The translations under genes and the position numbers were made by a program. Shown one piece after another: positions 45,668 to 53,512 of a DNA stretch of 64,000 nt (within the stretch, counting starts at the first letter, position 1; the number at the start of each line of letters is the position of its first letter). Source of the stretch: Orenia marismortui DSM 5156. Lineage in GTDB: Bacteria; Bacillota; Halanaerobiia; Halobacteroidales; Halobacteroidaceae. The notes under the pieces are model-generated. The model was not told the origin of the DNA, did not search any database, and saw nothing but the letters and a program-made list of their open reading frames with translations. Where the stretch lies: contig NZ_KB900617.1 in the NCBI RefSeq assembly GCF_000379025.1, positions 520,821-584,820 on the forward strand. Reading direction: 5' to 3'.

Positions 45668-45695
45668 ACGATTTTTTTAGTAGATACATAATCTA
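45668..45695 (+). promoter_or_regulatory. Sigma-K-like promoter of the 39-aa peptide gene
   Basis: TAAC with AC at 45668-45669, 17-nt spacer, CATAATCTA at 45687-45695; matches mAC-N17-CATANNNTA. The expected start near 45701 is 20 nt before the ribosome site. Same plan and nearly the same distance to the ATG as the LysM gene promoter. Confidence 0.45.
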
Positions 45696-45734
45696 AATAA
45701 TAAATTAAAACTACATATAAAAGGAGGTCATAAT

Positions 45735-45854
45735 ATGAAGATTGATTTTCTATATGCATGGTCAAAAAATGAACATGATGATTTAAAATCTGTTGGTGGT
45801 GGCTTTAAGCTACCTGCCCCTTTAAAATGGTTTAAATCTTTATTTAAAAAGTAA
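45735..45854 (+). CDS. 39-aa cationic peptide, possible sporulation or secreted peptide
   Basis: Short gene with a near-perfect ribosome site (AAGGAGG at 45721-45727, 7 nt before ATG) and a sigma-K-like promoter. The peptide has a mixed, acidic first half (MKIDFLYAWSKNEHDDLKS), a triple glycine, then a basic, aromatic second half (FKLPAPLKWFKSLFKK) that could form an amphipathic helix. A double-glycine junction between an acidic leader and a cationic core recalls leader peptides of bacteriocins, but no ABC processing exporter is nearby. It ends one base from the convergent lysO stop. I do not recognise a family. Confidence 0.6.
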   Translation: MKIDFLYAWSKNEHDDLKSVGGGFKLPAPLKWFKSLFKK

Positions 45855-45855
45855 A

Positions 45856-46455
45856 TTATATGTTAATCAATAAAGGTACTAAAACAGGTACCATTGCAGA
45901 TAAGATTACTCCACTAATAAAAGCTACTATTGTAATTTCAGCTTGATTAATACTCCTAGTAATTAGAGGTAACGTAGTATCCATTGTTGTAGCACCTCCA
46001 GGAGCAATAATTGCTATCTTACTACCTAGTTTAGCCATAATAGGTATTAATATGATGGCAATTACTTCTCTAAAAACATTCGTTAAAAATGCTAAAGTCC
46101 CTATATCTGCACTATAAATCTTAGAAAGTATAATACCAGATAAACTATACCAACCAAATCCAGCACCTATTGCACTAGCCTCATTCACAGGTATATCTAA
46201 TAACTTACCAAATAAAATTGCTCCTGCTATACTTCCTACTCCTACTAAAATAGGAACCAACAATACCTTTAGTCCTAATCTTTTTAGATCATTAATTATT
46301 TTTTTGTTTTTTCCTATATCTATACCTACTCCTAATAATAAAAATGATAGCGAAAGAGTAGAAATCAAATCTAACTCTCCAATAAAAGTAGGAGGTATAA
46401 TTTCATATCCTAAGTAAATACCTATCACAATCATAACTATGATAATTAATAACAT
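45856..46455 (-). CDS. lysO: Lysine exporter LysO, C-terminal part (DUF340)
   Basis: 199 aa, about six membrane helices. The LysO/YbjE family motif GAGFGWYSLSGIILSKIY, then TNVFREVIAIILIPIMAK and APGGATTMDTTLPLITRS, are all clear. Exports lysine (and thialysine). In E. coli one protein carries both halves; here the N-terminal part is a separate gene 2 nt upstream. Confidence 0.9.
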   Translation of the reverse strand: MLLIIIVMIVIGIYLGYEIIPPTFIGELDLISTLSLSFLLLGVGIDIGKNKKIINDLKRLGLKVLLVPILVGVGSIAGAILFGKLLDIPVNEASAIGAGFGWYSLSGIILSKIYSADIGTLAFLTNVFREVIAIILIPIMAKLGSKIAIIAPGGATTMDTTLPLITRSINQAEITIVAFISGVILSAMVPVLVPLLINI

Positions 46456-46457
46456 TT

Positions 46458-46733
46458 TTAATCCCCCTTACTACTACGAGCAACTTCAACAAATAACAAT
46501 AATAAAATACTTCCTAAAATAGATCCAATAGATAAAATTATAGCTTTTAACCCTAATGAATCTAAATTATTTATTATCTCCTTACTTATACCAATCTTAA
46601 TCCCCATCACTAATAACAATATCATTAATCCAACTAAAGTTAATTTATCACTTAATTTATTAAGTCTATTTGGCAATATATCTATGTAGCCAATTAAAAT
46701 CCCCATTAATAAAGATAATATAATTACCCACAT
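46458..46733 (-). CDS. lysO: Lysine exporter LysO, N-terminal part (DUF340)
   Basis: 91 aa with three membrane helices. LVGLMILLLVMGIKIGISKE resembles the second half's LLLGVGIDIGKNKK, as expected for the repeated units of LysO. Ribosome site GAGGAGGATT. With the next gene it makes a two-subunit LysO, an arrangement common in Firmicutes. No lysine riboswitch is seen upstream, only a sigma-A-type promoter. Confidence 0.85.
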   Translation of the reverse strand: MWVIILSLLMGILIGYIDILPNRLNKLSDKLTLVGLMILLLVMGIKIGISKEIINNLDSLGLKAIILSIGSILGSILLLLFVEVARSSKGD

Positions 46734-46773
46734 AATAATCCTCCTCTAAAAATATAATAAAGATTTCGATATA

Positions 46774-46803
46774 ATTATAACATACTTATAAGCTTGCTAC
46801 CAA
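46774..46803 (-). promoter_or_regulatory. Sigma-A-type promoter of lysO
   Basis: Minus strand TTGGTA (46803-46798), 18-nt spacer, TATAAT (46779-46774), some 40 nt upstream of the first lysO gene. Confidence 0.5.
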
Positions 46804-46980
46804 TAAATCTATTTTACTAACTAAATATATCTAAAGAATAAATATACAATATTATTAAAATGGTAAAATCTAACTACTATTAATAAATAAAAGATATTAA
46901 ATTAAGCTTATATAAAGCACAAAGATCCACCTCTTAAATTTTCTCACACTACAAATTACATATTAAATATTAGATTAGTT

Positions 46981-47028
46981 TAAATAACAAAAGCTTTCTA
47001 CATTAATGTAGAAAGCTTTTGTTATTTA
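46981..47028 (-). terminator. 48-bp perfect palindrome ending the pil operon
   Basis: Two 24-nt arms (46981-47004, 47005-47028) are exact reverse complements. It begins 4 nt after the pilQ stop. The arms carry short T/A runs; it probably terminates the pilus transcript and may also protect its end. The region 46804-46980 beyond it is AT-rich and empty. Confidence 0.82.
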
Positions 47029-47031
47029 TTC

Positions 47032-48567
47032 TTATTTAACCGCTACAGGAAGAACTATATATTCCCCAGCTTTACCTTCTAAAGTTTCAAGATTATTTAT
47101 TTTCTTTATATCTTGTATATCTATATCATATCTTTCTGCTAATGACCTTAAATCATCATCCTTAGCTACTGTATAATAACGATTAGCAGGAACAGGAATT
47201 TTTAATATTTGTCCTAATTCTAACATCTGTGGACTTTCTATATCATTATAATCCATGATCTTAGCAAAAGAAATATTAAAGGCTTTTCCTATACTCCATA
47301 AAGTATCATACTTTCTAACTAAATATTTAGCAGTTCTTAGGTTAGTAGTTTCTTGATCTTCTTTAGCTTCTTTGCTAATATCAATTATTTTAGGGGTAAT
47401 AAAGATAACCAACTCTCTTTTATCATTTTTGACTTTTCTTTCTCTAAATAATTTACCTAACAGAGGTACATCTCCTAATAATGGTACCTTAGACAATTCT
47501 TCAATTTGCTCATCAGAGACTAGACCTCCTATCGCTATTGTCTTACCATCATTAACCATAACATTGGTAGTTACATTCTTAGTATTAATTTTAGGCATAT
47601 TATCAATATATCCATCTAAACTACTTGTCTCTTGACTAATAGATAAACTAACAGCTCCATTTGTGATTCTTGGAGTTAATTTTAAAATAGTACCTACAGT
47701 TCTAAATTCAACCTCTCTTGTTGTTTCATCATCACTCTTGGTCTCTCTAATAATAGGTATCTCTTGTCCTATATTAATAACTGCTTCTTTTCCATCAATA
47801 GTTGATAAATGAGGATTAGCTAAAGTAACACTATCGCCATTTTTTTTCAAAAGTCCTAGAACACTTTTGTAATCCATAGTTACATCTCCAACTTCTACTA
47901 CATTTGCTTCTTTAGTAGCATTAACATTATCCCAAATAATTGAAGCACCATTTGAAACTGTCTCTTTAGCAAAATTCCAATTTATTCCCATACTATCTAA
48001 TTCATCACGGGATATATCTTCTATTCTAGCTTCAATCATCACCTGTTTTTTAGCTTCATCTAATTGAAAAATTACTTTCTCTACATCCTTCATCTCTTTT
48101 TTATAAGCACTAACAATAAGACTATTTGTTCTAGTATCAATTTCTATACTATCTTTTCCTACCAACAGCTCTAAACTTTTCTGTATATCTTTGGGAATTG
48201 CATTTTCTAATTTAAATACTCTAGTTTCTCTTTTATCAAAACTATTTTTTAACTTTTCGGGGCTACCAATTAAAACTGTATTCCCCACAATTCTATAATC
48301 TAGTCCATTTGTCTTAGCCAATAATTCTATAGCTTCTAAAGCGGGTATATTTTTCAAATCAACAGTGACTGGCCCTGCTACAGATTTATCAGTGATAATA
48401 TTCATACCAGAGATATCTGCTATAGCCCTAAAAGCATCCTTTAAATCTACCCCTCTAAAATTCATCTCAATATTATTTTCTTCTCCAAATGCACTCAAAT
48501 TCATCGAAAACAAACTAAGCACCAACATCATCAATACTAATTTTTTAATTGAATTCTTATATTTAAT
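47032..48567 (-). CDS. pilQ: Type IV pilus secretin PilQ with two C-terminal LysM domains
   Basis: About 511 aa. Signal peptide (KYKNSIKKLVLMMLVLSLF...LSAFG), secretin/TonB short N-terminal domain (about 35-85), NolW-like domain, then the secretin core ending KVPLLGDVPLLGKLFR and ELVIFITPKI. Unusually two LysM domains follow (YLVRKYDTLWSIGKAFNISF; YYTVAKDDDLRSLAERYDID), which would bind peptidoglycan. It forms the outer-membrane pore for the pilus. Start: the only well-placed start is ATT at 48567-48565, 8 nt after GGAGG and overlapping the pilP stop; longer reads have no ribosome site. Confidence 0.88.
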   Translation of the reverse strand: MKYKNSIKKLVLMMLVLSLFSMNLSAFGEENNIEMNFRGVDLKDAFRAIADISGMNIITDKSVAGPVTVDLKNIPALEAIELLAKTNGLDYRIVGNTVLIGSPEKLKNSFDKRETRVFKLENAIPKDIQKSLELLVGKDSIEIDTRTNSLIVSAYKKEMKDVEKVIFQLDEAKKQVMIEARIEDISRDELDSMGINWNFAKETVSNGASIIWDNVNATKEANVVEVGDVTMDYKSVLGLLKKNGDSVTLANPHLSTIDGKEAVINIGQEIPIIRETKSDDETTREVEFRTVGTILKLTPRITNGAVSLSISQETSSLDGYIDNMPKINTKNVTTNVMVNDGKTIAIGGLVSDEQIEELSKVPLLGDVPLLGKLFRERKVKNDKRELVIFITPKIIDISKEAKEDQETTNLRTAKYLVRKYDTLWSIGKAFNISFAKIMDYNDIESPQMLELGQILKIPVPANRYYTVAKDDDLRSLAERYDIDIQDIKKINNLETLEGKAGEYIVLPVAVK

Positions 48568-49150
48568 TGCTCTCACCTCCAAAGATATATACAAAATACT
48601 CTCCATGTCTTTCAATTACTATTCCATCATACCTTATTTCTTTAAGAGTACAGCCAGCAAAACTTTCACCTATTTTCATAATTTGAACTGCAGAATTTGA
48701 AGTCCCAAATTTAACAATAGCTACTTTAGAAGGTCCATTATTGACAACACCCAAAACCTTAATATTATCAGTTATATTCTCTGTTCCGCTTATTTTACCT
48801 TTTTTTCTATTTTTACCTATATTTTTAGAAGCTTTCTTTAATACAACTTGAAAAGGATCTTTAGTAGAATATTTTCTATTCTTTAATCTATCTTCTACAT
48901 TACTAGACATTAATTTGACAACTTCATTTTTATCAACTTTACTCTCGGCAGAGTTATCATTCTTAGCCTTATAAGCTTTTAAAATATTATTAACTTTTCT
49001 TTCAAACCTTCTAACCTCTAGTGTATTTTTAAAACTCAATATTTTATAAGTTAACAATGTTGAACTAGATAGAAACATAATTACCACAATAAATAAAATC
49101 ACTAATTTGTTTTCAAAAATCTTGGGTTTATAATCACTATTTAATTGCAT
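48563..49150 (-). CDS. pilP: PilP/GspC-like pilus alignment protein
   Basis: 195 aa. Membrane helix at about 14-38 (NKLVILFIVVIMFLSSS), a charged disordered linker (50-125), and a C-terminal GspC/PilP homology domain (IKVLGVVNNGPSKVAIVKFG ... IGESFAGCTLKEIRYDGIVI). Connects the inner-membrane PilMNO complex to the secretin. Unlike PilP lipoproteins it keeps a membrane anchor, more like GspC. The ATG overlaps the pilO stop (TGATG), with AAGGAGG upstream. Confidence 0.75.
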   Translation of the reverse strand: MQLNSDYKPKIFENKLVILFIVVIMFLSSSTLLTYKILSFKNTLEVRRFERKVNNILKAYKAKNDNSAESKVDKNEVVKLMSSNVEDRLKNRKYSTKDPFQVVLKKASKNIGKNRKKGKISGTENITDNIKVLGVVNNGPSKVAIVKFGTSNSAVQIMKIGESFAGCTLKEIRYDGIVIERHGEYFVYIFGGESN

Positions 49151-49704
49151 CAATTAACCTCCTTCCTATCTAGCGAATAACTTCTTAAACTGATTTTTGC
49201 CTCTAACTCATTATTTGACCCTGCAACTGATGAAATATTAAACTTATTTATTCTAGTTATATATTTTAATGACTTTACTTCTTCTATAAATTTTATAATA
49301 TTTCCATAAGCCCCTTTTAAAGTTATATCTACAGGAAATTCTAAATAAATATCTTGCTGACTAATATGGCCTGGCTTCATATTTGTCAAACTTACATTTG
49401 TATTTAATGCCAAATCATTTAAATCTAATAAAAAATCTACTTCTTGATTTTGCTCTAAAAAATCTTTTTGCTTTGCATTTAATTTTTTTAATAAGATTTG
49501 ATATTTTTTTTCTAAAACGGAACTTTTCTTTAATTTAGCACTTTCTATTTTAACTTTATTTAATGTATTATCTATTTGCAATTCTTTTTGATTTAAAGAT
49601 TTTTTCTGCCAACTATAAAAATAACTAAAACCACCTATTAATAATACGGCAATAAAACCTATTAGCAACTTCTTTTCTCGGGGTTGCAATTTATTGAGCA
49701 CCAT
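49150..49704 (-). CDS. pilO: PilO-like inner-membrane pilus assembly protein
   Basis: 184 aa. One membrane helix near residues 13-31 (KLLIGFIAVLLIGGFSYFY), a coiled coil (about 33-80), and a ferredoxin-like C-terminal domain with PVDITLKGAYGNIIKFIEEV, the PilO pattern. Pairs with PilN. Overlaps pilN and pilP. Confidence 0.85.
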   Translation of the reverse strand: MVLNKLQPREKKLLIGFIAVLLIGGFSYFYSWQKKSLNQKELQIDNTLNKVKIESAKLKKSSVLEKKYQILLKKLNAKQKDFLEQNQEVDFLLDLNDLALNTNVSLTNMKPGHISQQDIYLEFPVDITLKGAYGNIIKFIEEVKSLKYITRINKFNISSVAGSNNELEAKISLRSYSLDRKEVN

Positions 49705-50299
49705 TATTATCCCCCTTATCTATTAATTTCTTCTCTATTACATCTTTTTTATTTATTTTACCTACCAAACTATAATAGAAACCTTCACTCTCTTTATAAT
49801 TAGGATAAGTAATCTTTTCTTGTCTGGCTACTTCTATATTAATATTTGAAAAGAAAATTGAATTTCGCAAGTTATCAATAATAAACTTTAGTTCCTTTTT
49901 ATTAGTAGTATATCCTAAAATTTTCAATTCTCTATCTTTAGAAACACTAACTTCTCTTACCCAACTACTCTTAGTTAATATATCTCTAAATTCATTTAAA
50001 ATAGCAGGCCAATAAATACTCTCACCCAGCACATCATCTCTACTAGCTAAACTATTTTCTAATTTATCTTTCTTTGCTTTTAAACTCTTTAAATTCTTAG
50101 TTTTTGAATTTAATCTAGATAATTCTCTTTGCACAATAATAAGCTTCTGACTTGCTATTTTATCAGCATAATATACATCAGAATAAAATATAGCCATAGT
50201 TATTATTATAGTAGCAATAAGAGTTATACTTATAAAAAATGTTACTGGTTGTGTTAAACCACTAGATTCTTGATATTCTGGAGGTAATAAGTTTATCAT
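49691..50299 (-). CDS. pilN: PilN-like inner-membrane pilus assembly protein
   Basis: 202 aa. N-terminal INLLPPEYQ is the conserved PilM-binding peptide of PilN; a membrane helix (about 20-42), coiled coil and small C-terminal domain follow. The start overlaps the pilM stop (ATGA), with AAGGAGG upstream. Confidence 0.9.
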   Translation of the reverse strand: MINLLPPEYQESSGLTQPVTFFISITLIATIIITMAIFYSDVYYADKIASQKLIIVQRELSRLNSKTKNLKSLKAKKDKLENSLASRDDVLGESIYWPAILNEFRDILTKSSWVREVSVSKDRELKILGYTTNKKELKFIIDNLRNSIFFSNINIEVARQEKITYPNYKESEGFYYSLVGKINKKDVIEKKLIDKGDNNGAQ

Positions 50300-51345
50300 C
50301 TGTCATCCTCCTTTCTCGATGCTAGTCCAATACTTACTCCTAATAATTGAGCTACTTCTGATAAATAGTCTTCACTTGCTAATTCTGACCTCAATCGATT
50401 AGATAAATTTAATTTTTCTACTCTTACTCCAAACTCTTTAGTCAAATGGCGATCAAAATTAATTAAATTTCCACCTCCACCAGTTAACACTATCCTGTCA
50501 ATATCAAAACTTTTATACTTAACTTGAAAGTAATCTAAAGAACGATAAATTGCAGTAGTTAAGTTTCTAACAATCAGATTACTTTCTTCTTTCTTAAATA
50601 AATCATTATCTTTCTTATATTCTTCTGCTTTCTCCAAAGAAATTCCACTTGTTTCTGAAATATCTTGAGTTATATTTTCTCCTCCCATACCTACTGTTCT
50701 GGTAAATAATAATCTTCCCCTATTAATAATTGATATGTCAGTAGTCTTAGTTCCTATATCTATTACTCCAATAGTATCATCCATATAAAGCTTATCTACT
50801 GTTCTAGCAATAGCTACAGGCTCTATCTCTATTGCTACTGGAATTAATTCCAAAGCCTCAAAGAGTTTTAAATACTTATCTATTAAATCTTTTTTTACAG
50901 CTATAATTAATATTTGATATCCTCCGTCATCTTTTTTATTCAAAATTTCATAATCTACTATAGATTCTTCTACATCAATAGGTAGTTTGTCTCTAGCCTC
51001 CCATTTAATAGCTTCATCTAAATCATCCTCTGGCATAGCGGGAATATCAACCATTCTACTAATTACCTGCTCTCCACTAACTGCAGTAATCACTCTATTG
51101 GCTTCAAATTCATTCTCATCTAATGCTTCGTTTATTTTCTCTTCTAATAAACTCAAATTTTTAATATCACCTTCAATCACTGCATCCTCTGGAGTTGGAA
51201 TTAAAGCCAAACTATTTAAAACTATCCGTCCCCAGACAGTCTGTACTTCTGTGATTTTAATACTTTCTTCTCCAATATCAAGTCCAATTACATTTTTGTT
51301 ATTCAATAAATTAATCTTCTTCTTTAAACTTGAAAATATCCCCAT
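50296..51345 (-). CDS. pilM: Type IV pilus assembly ATPase-fold protein PilM
   Basis: 349 aa, actin/FtsA-like fold. NVIGLDIGEESIKITEVQ, AIKWEARDKLPIDVEE, TIGVIDIGTKTTDISII and RIVLTGGGGNLINFDRHL are PilM hallmarks. A cytoplasmic ring component that binds the PilN N-terminus. First gene of the pilMNOPQ segment, 245 nt after the minor pilins with a hairpin between. Confidence 0.95.
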   Translation of the reverse strand: MGIFSSLKKKINLLNNKNVIGLDIGEESIKITEVQTVWGRIVLNSLALIPTPEDAVIEGDIKNLSLLEEKINEALDENEFEANRVITAVSGEQVISRMVDIPAMPEDDLDEAIKWEARDKLPIDVEESIVDYEILNKKDDGGYQILIIAVKKDLIDKYLKLFEALELIPVAIEIEPVAIARTVDKLYMDDTIGVIDIGTKTTDISIINRGRLLFTRTVGMGGENITQDISETSGISLEKAEEYKKDNDLFKKEESNLIVRNLTTAIYRSLDYFQVKYKSFDIDRIVLTGGGGNLINFDRHLTKEFGVRVEKLNLSNRLRSELASEDYLSEVAQLLGVSIGLASRKEDDR

Positions 51346-51452
51346 AGTTTCACCTCTCTTATTAAATTTTATTTTAGCTCAAACAATTGTACTATAGATA
51401 AACAACTCTAAAATTAATTTAAATATCTTCTTATAGATTAATATTTCAATAT

Positions 51453-51504
51453 TTTAGGCATTAGGATATAGGCTCTAGGAACTAGGTAAATCCTAATGCC
51501 TAAA
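51453..51504. repeat. Heptamer hairpin, copy D (between minor pilins and pilM)
   Basis: Fifteen-bp inverted arms (51453-51467 and 51490-51504; TTTAGGCATTAGGAT). Words in phase of 7: TAGGCAT/TAGGATA/TAGGCTC/TAGGAAC/TAGGTAA. Lacks the GCGACAG ends of copies A-C. May act as a partial transcription stop or RNA-processing hairpin. Confidence 0.65.
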
Positions 51505-51589
51505 CCTTAACCACCAAATATAAAAATATCCTCATTAACTTTCAATTTAAAGTTTGATATCTATATAATTATTAAAATTTAGAATGAAT

Positions 51590-53497
51590 TTAAAAATCTC
51601 TTCTAAAACCTTCAACAAGATTACCCTGATAATCAGATAAGATTCCTAGATTTTCATCAGCTAATTCTGGTGAATAAATTATTTCTCCACCCCAAATATT
51701 ACTTTCAAGAATTAATTTTAAAACAATTGGCTCTCCTTCATCATTATCTAATTCTACATTTTCAATTTGAATATTACTACCAATAGTAAAGTCTTCATTA
51801 AATTTATCTATTATCTTCTTCTTAATTGGATTATCTTTAGACTTATCCATTATTTCTTCTAAGAGTTCAAAGTTCAAAGAGCTTTCAGTATAATAGTCAC
51901 TTCCTGCAACTAAATCTTCAAACTCTTCACCTAATAATAATGTGATCTCTTCATCAAAAATCAATCTAATCACTTTAGGACTAGAATTATTGTGTTCAAC
52001 TTCTTTTACCGCTGGTTCTGCGCCAGCAACAATAACTTCATAAAATTTTACATTATAGGCTGTATCGCCACTACCAGTCCAACTGCGCAATGCAAAATAC
52101 CTACCAGGTAAATCCAAATCAGATGGCAATGGTTGATGACCATTATCCCAATAATCAAAATAATCCCAATCCAAGCCTTTATTGGCATCAAAATGACCTC
52201 CACTATTAATATTTCCCCCAGTAAAGGTTTTATTGTGGGCCAATTCAACATTGCCAAAATTACCAAACCACATCTCTTCAGATACAGCATGTGGCTTTAC
52301 AGTCTTATCTTCTAACCTTACTCTAATGATCAAATCATCATTAGGTTGAGTTTGTACCTTAATAATAGTATTATACCTTTTATGCCAATCTTCATTGCCC
52401 TTCCATTTGAAATCATCATTTTCCAAATCTGTTGGCTTATATATAGCATTGTAAGACCCTATTGTCTGACCGTCATCCCTTTTAGCTCCAACATAAGCAG
52501 GATTTCTATGCCATCCTCCCTGAATTCTCCTTAATACAAATCCTTTAGCTCCAGGATCAAACTGAAACATATAGCCCCAATCTATTCCTTTATCAGGATC
52601 ATAAGCTCCTCTCAACAAAACTCCATAACCCCAACCACCAGAAAGTGCTGCATCTACTATTAAAGAATAACTATCTATATTACCAGTAGTACCTTCAAAA
52701 TATCTATCTATTAATTGAGTGAAGATCAAACCACCACTAGCACTTGTATTACCTCCGTCATCAGTTAACTGAGCAGATAATTCTTCTCCACTTCCTGACA
52801 TATTGAAAGTATATCCATCAGCCATTTCTATAGCACCGGTTACAGCACCAGTTACGAAATCTCTCCAAAACAGATTCAACTGACCTTCTTCTTGTCTCTG
52901 AGTAATTGCTTCTATTCCAGGTAAATATCTGATAATCATTCCTCTATTACCGATGATACCGTTATCATTATTCCCCAGTCCACTATTTTCAGCAAAGACT
53001 CCTGTGGAAATATTGATATCTTGAGTTGTAGTTCCTGCATTATCTATAATAGTATTTGTTGCAATCCTCACATCTACTGATTTTTCTCCAGCTCTTTTAA
53101 ATTCCAAATCATATCCATAATCTCCTTTTTGGCTTCCACCTTTACTGTGAGCAATAACTCTAGGAACACTTAAGCTTCTTGGATAAAATACAATATCACC
53201 ATTAGCATTCAAATAGATATAATCAAAGTTTTGATGATCAATATTTTCGGGAGTAACTAGATTAGGGTCATTTAATATTTCAATATTGGTAGCATAAGAT
53301 AAGGTATTAGAAATCATCTGTTCAACCCTTCTAGCATCCTCCTGTTTTTGAGCTTGATCTTCTCCTCTTCTAAAGAAAACACTAGAATTAAACATAATAT
53401 TATATATAACTACTATAATTACACTAAAGATAGAGATTGCTACCATAAGTTCTGTCAGAGTAAACCCTTCTTCTGAATCTTTTTTCAACCTATACAC
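51590..53497 (-). CDS. Large minor pilin (PilW/GspJ-type start) with lectin-like domain
   Basis: 635 aa, far longer than a usual minor pilin. Prepilin leader ending EEGFTLTELMVAISIFSVIIVV (cut after Gly, mature start Phe), pilin-like domain to about 210, then a beta-rich region (about 215-490, GYTFNMSGSGEELSAQLTD; DPDKGIDWGYMFQFDPGAKG) that looks like a laminin G/glycan-binding type sandwich with Trp- and Gly-rich loops, and a final pilin-like part. A tip adhesin is plausible; inference. GTG start after AAGGAGG. Confidence 0.72.
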   Translation of the reverse strand: MYRLKKDSEEGFTLTELMVAISIFSVIIVVIYNIMFNSSVFFRRGEDQAQKQEDARRVEQMISNTLSYATNIEILNDPNLVTPENIDHQNFDYIYLNANGDIVFYPRSLSVPRVIAHSKGGSQKGDYGYDLEFKRAGEKSVDVRIATNTIIDNAGTTTQDINISTGVFAENSGLGNNDNGIIGNRGMIIRYLPGIEAITQRQEEGQLNLFWRDFVTGAVTGAIEMADGYTFNMSGSGEELSAQLTDDGGNTSASGGLIFTQLIDRYFEGTTGNIDSYSLIVDAALSGGWGYGVLLRGAYDPDKGIDWGYMFQFDPGAKGFVLRRIQGGWHRNPAYVGAKRDDGQTIGSYNAIYKPTDLENDDFKWKGNEDWHKRYNTIIKVQTQPNDDLIIRVRLEDKTVKPHAVSEEMWFGNFGNVELAHNKTFTGGNINSGGHFDANKGLDWDYFDYWDNGHQPLPSDLDLPGRYFALRSWTGSGDTAYNVKFYEVIVAGAEPAVKEVEHNNSSPKVIRLIFDEEITLLLGEEFEDLVAGSDYYTESSLNFELLEEIMDKSKDNPIKKKIIDKFNEDFTIGSNIQIENVELDNDEGEPIVLKLILESNIWGGEIIYSPELADENLGILSDYQGNLVEGFRRDF

Positions 53498-53512
53498 TAT
53501 CTTACCTCCTTT

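Noticed and set aside
45577..45765. Minus-strand ORF of 62 aa opposite the 39-aa peptide gene
   Set aside because: No ribosome site, very AT-rich composition, and it would oppose the better-supported plus-strand gene.
46734..46980. Lysine riboswitch before lysO
   Set aside because: No conserved L-box segments are seen and the leader from the predicted promoter is only about 35 nt.
52048..52315. Overlapping 80-aa and 60-aa ORFs inside the lectin-like minor pilin gene
   Set aside because: Both are shadow frames within a long, well-supported coding region.
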